From Planococcus citri (lineage: Eukaryota > Arthropoda > Insecta > Hemiptera > Pseudococcidae): DNA of 64,000 nucleotides. The stretch's first letter is position 1; every line of letters begins with the position of its first letter. The stretch covers positions 60,351,469 to 60,415,468 of the forward strand of contig NC_088677.1 of the NCBI RefSeq assembly GCF_950023065.1, given 5' to 3'. Position numbers and translations under genes: made by a program. Shown here piece by piece: positions 59,779-64,000 of this stretch. The notes under the pieces are model-generated. The model was not told the DNA's origin, ran no database searches, and saw only the letters and a list, made by a program, of their open reading frames with translations.

Positions 59779-62700
59779 GTTATTCAACGATGTGATACTT
59801 ATTTTTACTTTTTGATAATTGTTGAAAAATATAGAAAAAAACTTTCACGAAAAAAAACATTTGAAAATATTTTCAAAAAGATGAAAAAAAAACGAAAAAA
59901 AGGCATTTTAATGAGCATTGTGATGAATATGACGATGTGTGGTAACACTGAACTCAATATTCAGCTTAATTTAGTCTTTACTTTTTTTTTCATCAAATAT
60001 TTTGCGCTTGTCTGAAAACAAATGCACAATCCTGAAAATTATTTGTTCTTAAGAAAATCATAAAATTATAACACTTCAATGAAATCGTCGAATCTTACGG
60101 AGAAGAAAAATCGCTAGCGATGGAAAAATACAAACGAAAAAGAAAACAACGACTCCGGCCGACGAGTCATTTTGAATTAATTCTTAATGTCTCGCGAAAC
60201 AATTACGATAATTGAATTCGGCTTATATAATAAAACAAATTAAGGCGAATTTTTAAATTAAAAAAGCCAGCAAATTAACACAGATAAACTGAATAGCTAT
60301 CAAAATTAACATCTTAATCGTTCGACAAAGAGATAATTTTTTATTACTTTTCCAAAACGAAACGAGTTTTTTTTTCCATTCGTATCACCTACTCGATAAA
60401 TTTTAATTATTTGCGGCGTGTTTAGTAATTAACGAATCGACGATCGATACAGAAGATCGATAGGTATTTTTTGTAAATTCACACGCGAGTAGGTATCTCT
60501 ATAGGTATCTATATTTTATCGATGTATGGGTACTTTTTGTATTTTAATATGTCCAAGAGATGAGTTGTCTATGAAATGTGAAAGTTTGAAAGTTTCGTGT
60601 TGGGAAAAAAATATAAGAAGGAAAAAAGAGGGCATTATATCAACGTCATCGTTACGTCTTCGCGGTATTTTGCGAAGATTTTTTTTTCTCCTACGTACGA
60701 AAGTTGAGCCATTTGGGAATTTTCTATATATGCCTAGGTATTTGACGATGACAAGTAAATATAAATTTAAATTCGCGTCTATGTACAGTTAAAGCTTGAT
60801 GGAAGTGTAGCCTGTCTATATGTATAGTAAAAAGAGGCGACGAAATCCACGCTACCGTCGAGAATATTAATTCGTCGACTACTCGGGCACGCGGGTTCTG
60901 CGCCAGGAGCCTATTTGCGCCGCGTCTCGCGCCTCGCACCTACTCGAACGATAGAGTGAAAAAAGGAATCATTCTTCCGGTCGCGAAAAGAAAATTCAAA
61001 TTTGTCGTTTGGAAAAAAAATACGCGAAGGGCGACAAAACCATTCGACAGATGGAAAAAAGAGTAAAACGGAACAGGCGAAAGGTGCTCGGAAATGCAAA
61101 TGTATTAAAAAAGAGAATAATATAAAACAAATGCAAATAGAAGTACCTCCTTTTCAGGTTTTCGAGTCGTTTTTAAACCTTAATTTATGATATCCGAGGC
61201 ACAAGAAACTAAATCGTTGTCATCTTTATTTTAAAATTCAGTTAATTTCCAAGGCGAATGAGCTTTTGTAAATACAGCGCGCGAGCTTTTTACCATTTAA
61301 TCTGGATATTGACATTTAACGCCGGAATATTATTTTTTTTGTCGCAGCCGCCGCTATCGTAGCATATAGAAGTCCTCTCTTTCTCTCTCTCTGCGAAGCT
61401 TTATCGAGCTTCACGAAGCGTGTTCGATTAGCATATTTTAATAAAGGAAAATTTTTCACCGTATGTACCATATAATTACAGCCGGCCTTAGAATCGTGCA
61501 AAAGATACGAGAACGGTATCTGTACTGCTCGACATGCTGCTGTTCCAGCGTATACCTATAATACAGATTTTTACACCATCGAAAAAACTTTTTAATAACT
61601 ACTCGAAATCGTCTACAGGATGAGAATTCTCGACCATAGCTATGTATGTGTAGTCGTCGGCAAAGGCCCGGCTTCATTTATTTTTTAATCTACGTACGTT
61701 TCCTGCTGCTCGTGAAAAGAACCTCCGCACTCTGCAGTATTAATTCGGTTTGTAATTTACAAAATGGGCGAAGAGAGCTGTGACGTCACATATGATTAAG
61801 GTCCTTCTTCTTTTTCTTTTGATAGCTTAAAACTCTCGAACCCTTTATAGCCAATTACATCTCGGCCAAGCTTGTCGAATTGGCTTATTTGTAAATACTC
61901 TTGTCGTACTACGCCTAAACGTAGATTTATCGTTGGGGTAATCTCTTTTAAATTGATCGATTGATTGACACGTCAGAGGTTGTTCGGCATCGTATAGGCT
62001 CATATGTGGAGGATGTGTGGCTCGGGTGATGAGTTGTGGTGGCTTTTGGGTGTTTTTTAAAACATCGAGGGCTGATTTAGGTGATTTTTTTTCTATTCTT
62101 GAAATGAAACAGTACACATACTTACTTTGAAAATTAAAAACGGTTTTGTCGATTTCGGTTCTTTAAAGCATTTCAATATTACAGAGAACATTTTTTTTTT
62201 AATTTTTAATTTTTTACAGCAATTTTAATTTCTTGCAATCTTTGGAAATTATTTTCTCGAAAACATCAATAAAATCGTCGCAGTTTTGGGCTATTTTTAA
62301 GACTTTTTTCAGAATTTTCAATTCGTGTTTTCATATTATTTTAATTTTAATTTCAAGTTTTTGAACTGATTTTTTTACCTCATTTTGAAAATTTTCAAAT
62401 GCCTATTCTGCCCGTATGCAATTTTCAGATTATTTTGTAAAACTAAAATTCCTTCAGGATCTTTGATAATTTTTTGATGATGCTGAAAAATATTTTTAGG
62501 TACTCAAGAACTCCGGTGAAAAAAGTGAGCGAACTCCGTAAATGGGTGACCCAGATAGTCGGGGGGCCCGCATAAGGATCACTTGCACCCCCTGCCGATC
62601 CTCCGGGACAACTTTTTTCTTAAAGGGGGAGTCCTAAGCAACATTTCTAGCCCTTGTCCTCAAAAACAAAAGTGGTCCTACTTACAAAATGGCGGCATTT

Positions 62701-62880
62701 TGATTGACAGGTCAGCCGAAATCGCAGATTTTGCGTTCCAACATAGGACTAGCATAAAATTTATTAAACCGTACAAAGATAGATCGAAAGAGCAGGCAAA
62801 AATTCACCACCTGCCAAAATTTCAAGTGCTAAAGTGCCTTTTTCGATTTTTGGTGAATTTTCAAAAATCAAATTTTTGCC
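59779..62880. other. Intron or upstream sequence, no gene seen
   Basis: From about 60.05 to 61.85 kb the sequence is apparently single-copy with CpG-containing patches (for example 60880-60950). It would be a reasonable place for an upstream exon, but none with an Ig signature was recognised. The rest is A/T-rich. Confidence 0.4.
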
Positions 62881-64000
62881 AAAATGTGAGAAAAAATCAA
62901 AATTTTACCAAATTGACCTAAAAAGCTGAAATTTGGGATATACCCTATTTTCGACTTGCCAAATTGATTGGAATCTGTTTCAAATCGTTTTGAGCAGTTC
63001 TGGAGCCTCCAGCAGATTTTTGAAACTCGAAATTCCCACAAAATTTGATCAAATGGAGTTGGAAAGCCGAAATTAATTCTGCAAACTAATTTCAATACGC
63101 TATAAAGTCAACTGCAGGTGAATTTCAAGTCGTTTTGGAGCCTCCAGCAATTTTTGAAAATTATTGGATCCTCCAGTAAATTTTTGAACTTGAAATTTTC
63201 CCAAAATTTCCTCAAAATGTTGATGGAAAGCTGAAATAACCTATGCACTCCAATTTTAACACCCTCTGAAGACGACTTCAGGTGGGTTCAAGTAATTTAT
63301 TGAGCCTCCAGTGACTTTTTGAAAGGTTTCATGGCATTTATAGCAGAATTGAAACTTCCAAAAAGTAGCTGAAACCTTCAACACCAATTAAAACCACCAT
63401 GATGTAGTCGACTTCATATTATTATTGTACTGAAATTAGTTTGCAGAGTAAGTTTCGGCTTTCTAACCCCATTTGATAAAATTTTGGGGAAATTTCAAGT
63501 TTCAAAAATCTACTAGAGGCTCCAATAATTTTCAAAAAATTGCTGAAGGCTTCAAAACGACTTGAAATTTACCTGCAGTCGACTTCATAGCGTATTGAAA
63601 TTAGTTTGCAGAACTAATTTCGGCTTTCCAGTTCCATTTGATGAAATTTTGTGGGAATTTCGAGTTTCAAAAATCTACTGGAGGCAAAACGACTTGAAAT
63701 TCACCTGCGGTCGATTTGATAGAGTATTGAAATTAGTATGCAGAATTAATTTCGGCTTTCCAACTCCATTTGATAAAATTTTGTGAGAATTTCGAGTTTC
63801 AAAAATTTACTGGAGGCTCCAGTAATTTTTAAAAAATCGCTGGAGGCACCAAAATGACTTAAAATTTACCTGCGATCGACTTCATAGAGTATTGAAATTA
63901 GTTTGCAGAATTAATTTCGGCTTTCCCACTCCAATTATGATGAAATTTTGTGGAAATTTCGAGTTTCAAAAATCCGCTGGAGGCTCCAGAACTGCTCAAA
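62880..64000. repeat. ~165-bp tandem repeat family with an inverted block, continuing past the window
   Basis: The landmark TTAGTTTGCAGAATTAATTT recurs near 63437, 63601, 63732 and 63897 (spacings 164, 131 and 165 bp; the 131-bp unit has an internal deletion). Each unit also has TTCGGCTTTCC, TTTTGTGGGAATTTCGAG and GGAGGCTCCAG. The stretch 62940-63250 carries the same unit in the opposite orientation. Open frames here are repeat by-products. Confidence 0.85.

Larger units (their letters stand above)
2831..64000 (-). other. Partial klingon/lachesin-like IgSF gene with very long introns
   Basis: The two exons define a minus-strand transcription unit. The intron between them spans 2953-18640 (15,688 nt). 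The intron upstream of exon 18641-18841 begins at 18842 and extends at least to a recursive splice site at 45533/45534 and probably beyond the window, since no upstream exon was recognised. No other protein-coding exon could be supported on either strand; the many short open frames inside the introns are AT-rich, lack family motifs and often overlap one another on both strands. Long introns are common in insect IgSF adhesion genes. The extent beyond 18.8 kb is inference. Confidence 0.7.

Overview
The window is eukaryotic nuclear DNA, almost certainly from an insect. It is AT-rich, contains spliceosomal introns, tRNA-derived SINEs, a non-LTR retrotransposon remnant and many terminal-inverted-repeat (TIR) elements, and it encodes part of an insect-type immunoglobulin-superfamily (IgSF) adhesion protein. 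Dispersed copies of the palindrome TAGGTACCTA and long A/T runs would suit a hemipteran such as a mealybug or scale insect, but also other insects; the order is not resolved. No bacterial operon, CRISPR array or complete intronless gene is present.

Gene content is sparse. I can support two exons of one minus-strand gene: 18641-18841 (second half of Ig domain 1 and the linker) and 2831-2952 (start of Ig domain 2). Their phases join exactly, and they are separated by a 15.7 kb intron. The upstream intron runs from 18842 past the right edge, more than 45 kb. The exons before and after lie outside the window or were not found. The protein resembles the klingon/lachesin group of neuronal IgSF proteins. 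A textbook zero-length (recursive) splice site lies on the same strand at 45533/45534.

The rest is intron, made of two alternating kinds of sequence. The first is apparently single-copy, higher-complexity DNA: about 3.0-5.25, 9.64-11.3, 14.4-15.57, 18.88-20.15, 23.6-24.8, 27.8-28.9, 31.9-33.96, 36.4-38.2, 41.0-42.5, 44.4-45.5, 48.05-48.7, 49.25-49.9, 52.1-54.5 and 60.05-61.85 kb. The second is repeats. Region by region these are: a 33-bp minisatellite (1.2-2.06 kb); a 1.6 kb TIR element packed with GCTAGC (7.07-8.66 kb); a nested composite (11.3-14.4 kb); a tandem array interrupted by a TIR element that itself carries a SINE and a TTAA-flanked element (20.15-23.1 kb); a 2.9 kb TIR element with internal ~150-bp repeats (24.8-27.76 kb); a ~137-bp tandem array (29.6-30.4 kb); a 1.35 kb foldback (38.9-40.25 kb); a reverse-transcriptase remnant (45.6-46.15 kb); a pogo-like element containing a SINE (46.3-47.3 kb); a cluster of ~30-bp and ~120-bp repeats (50.8-51.85 kb); a four-layer nest of foldback, solo LTR, TIR element and tRNA-like sequence (55.9-59.05 kb); a 647-bp TIR element (59.13-59.78 kb); and a ~165-bp tandem family (62.9-64.0 kb).

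Several insertions can be dated relative to one another, because a second copy of the host element in the same window preserves the uninterrupted site. The strongest leads are the recursive splice site, the nests with resolvable order, and a set of non-autonomous elements whose interiors consist of short tandem arrays. I found nothing that looks like a new multi-gene system.
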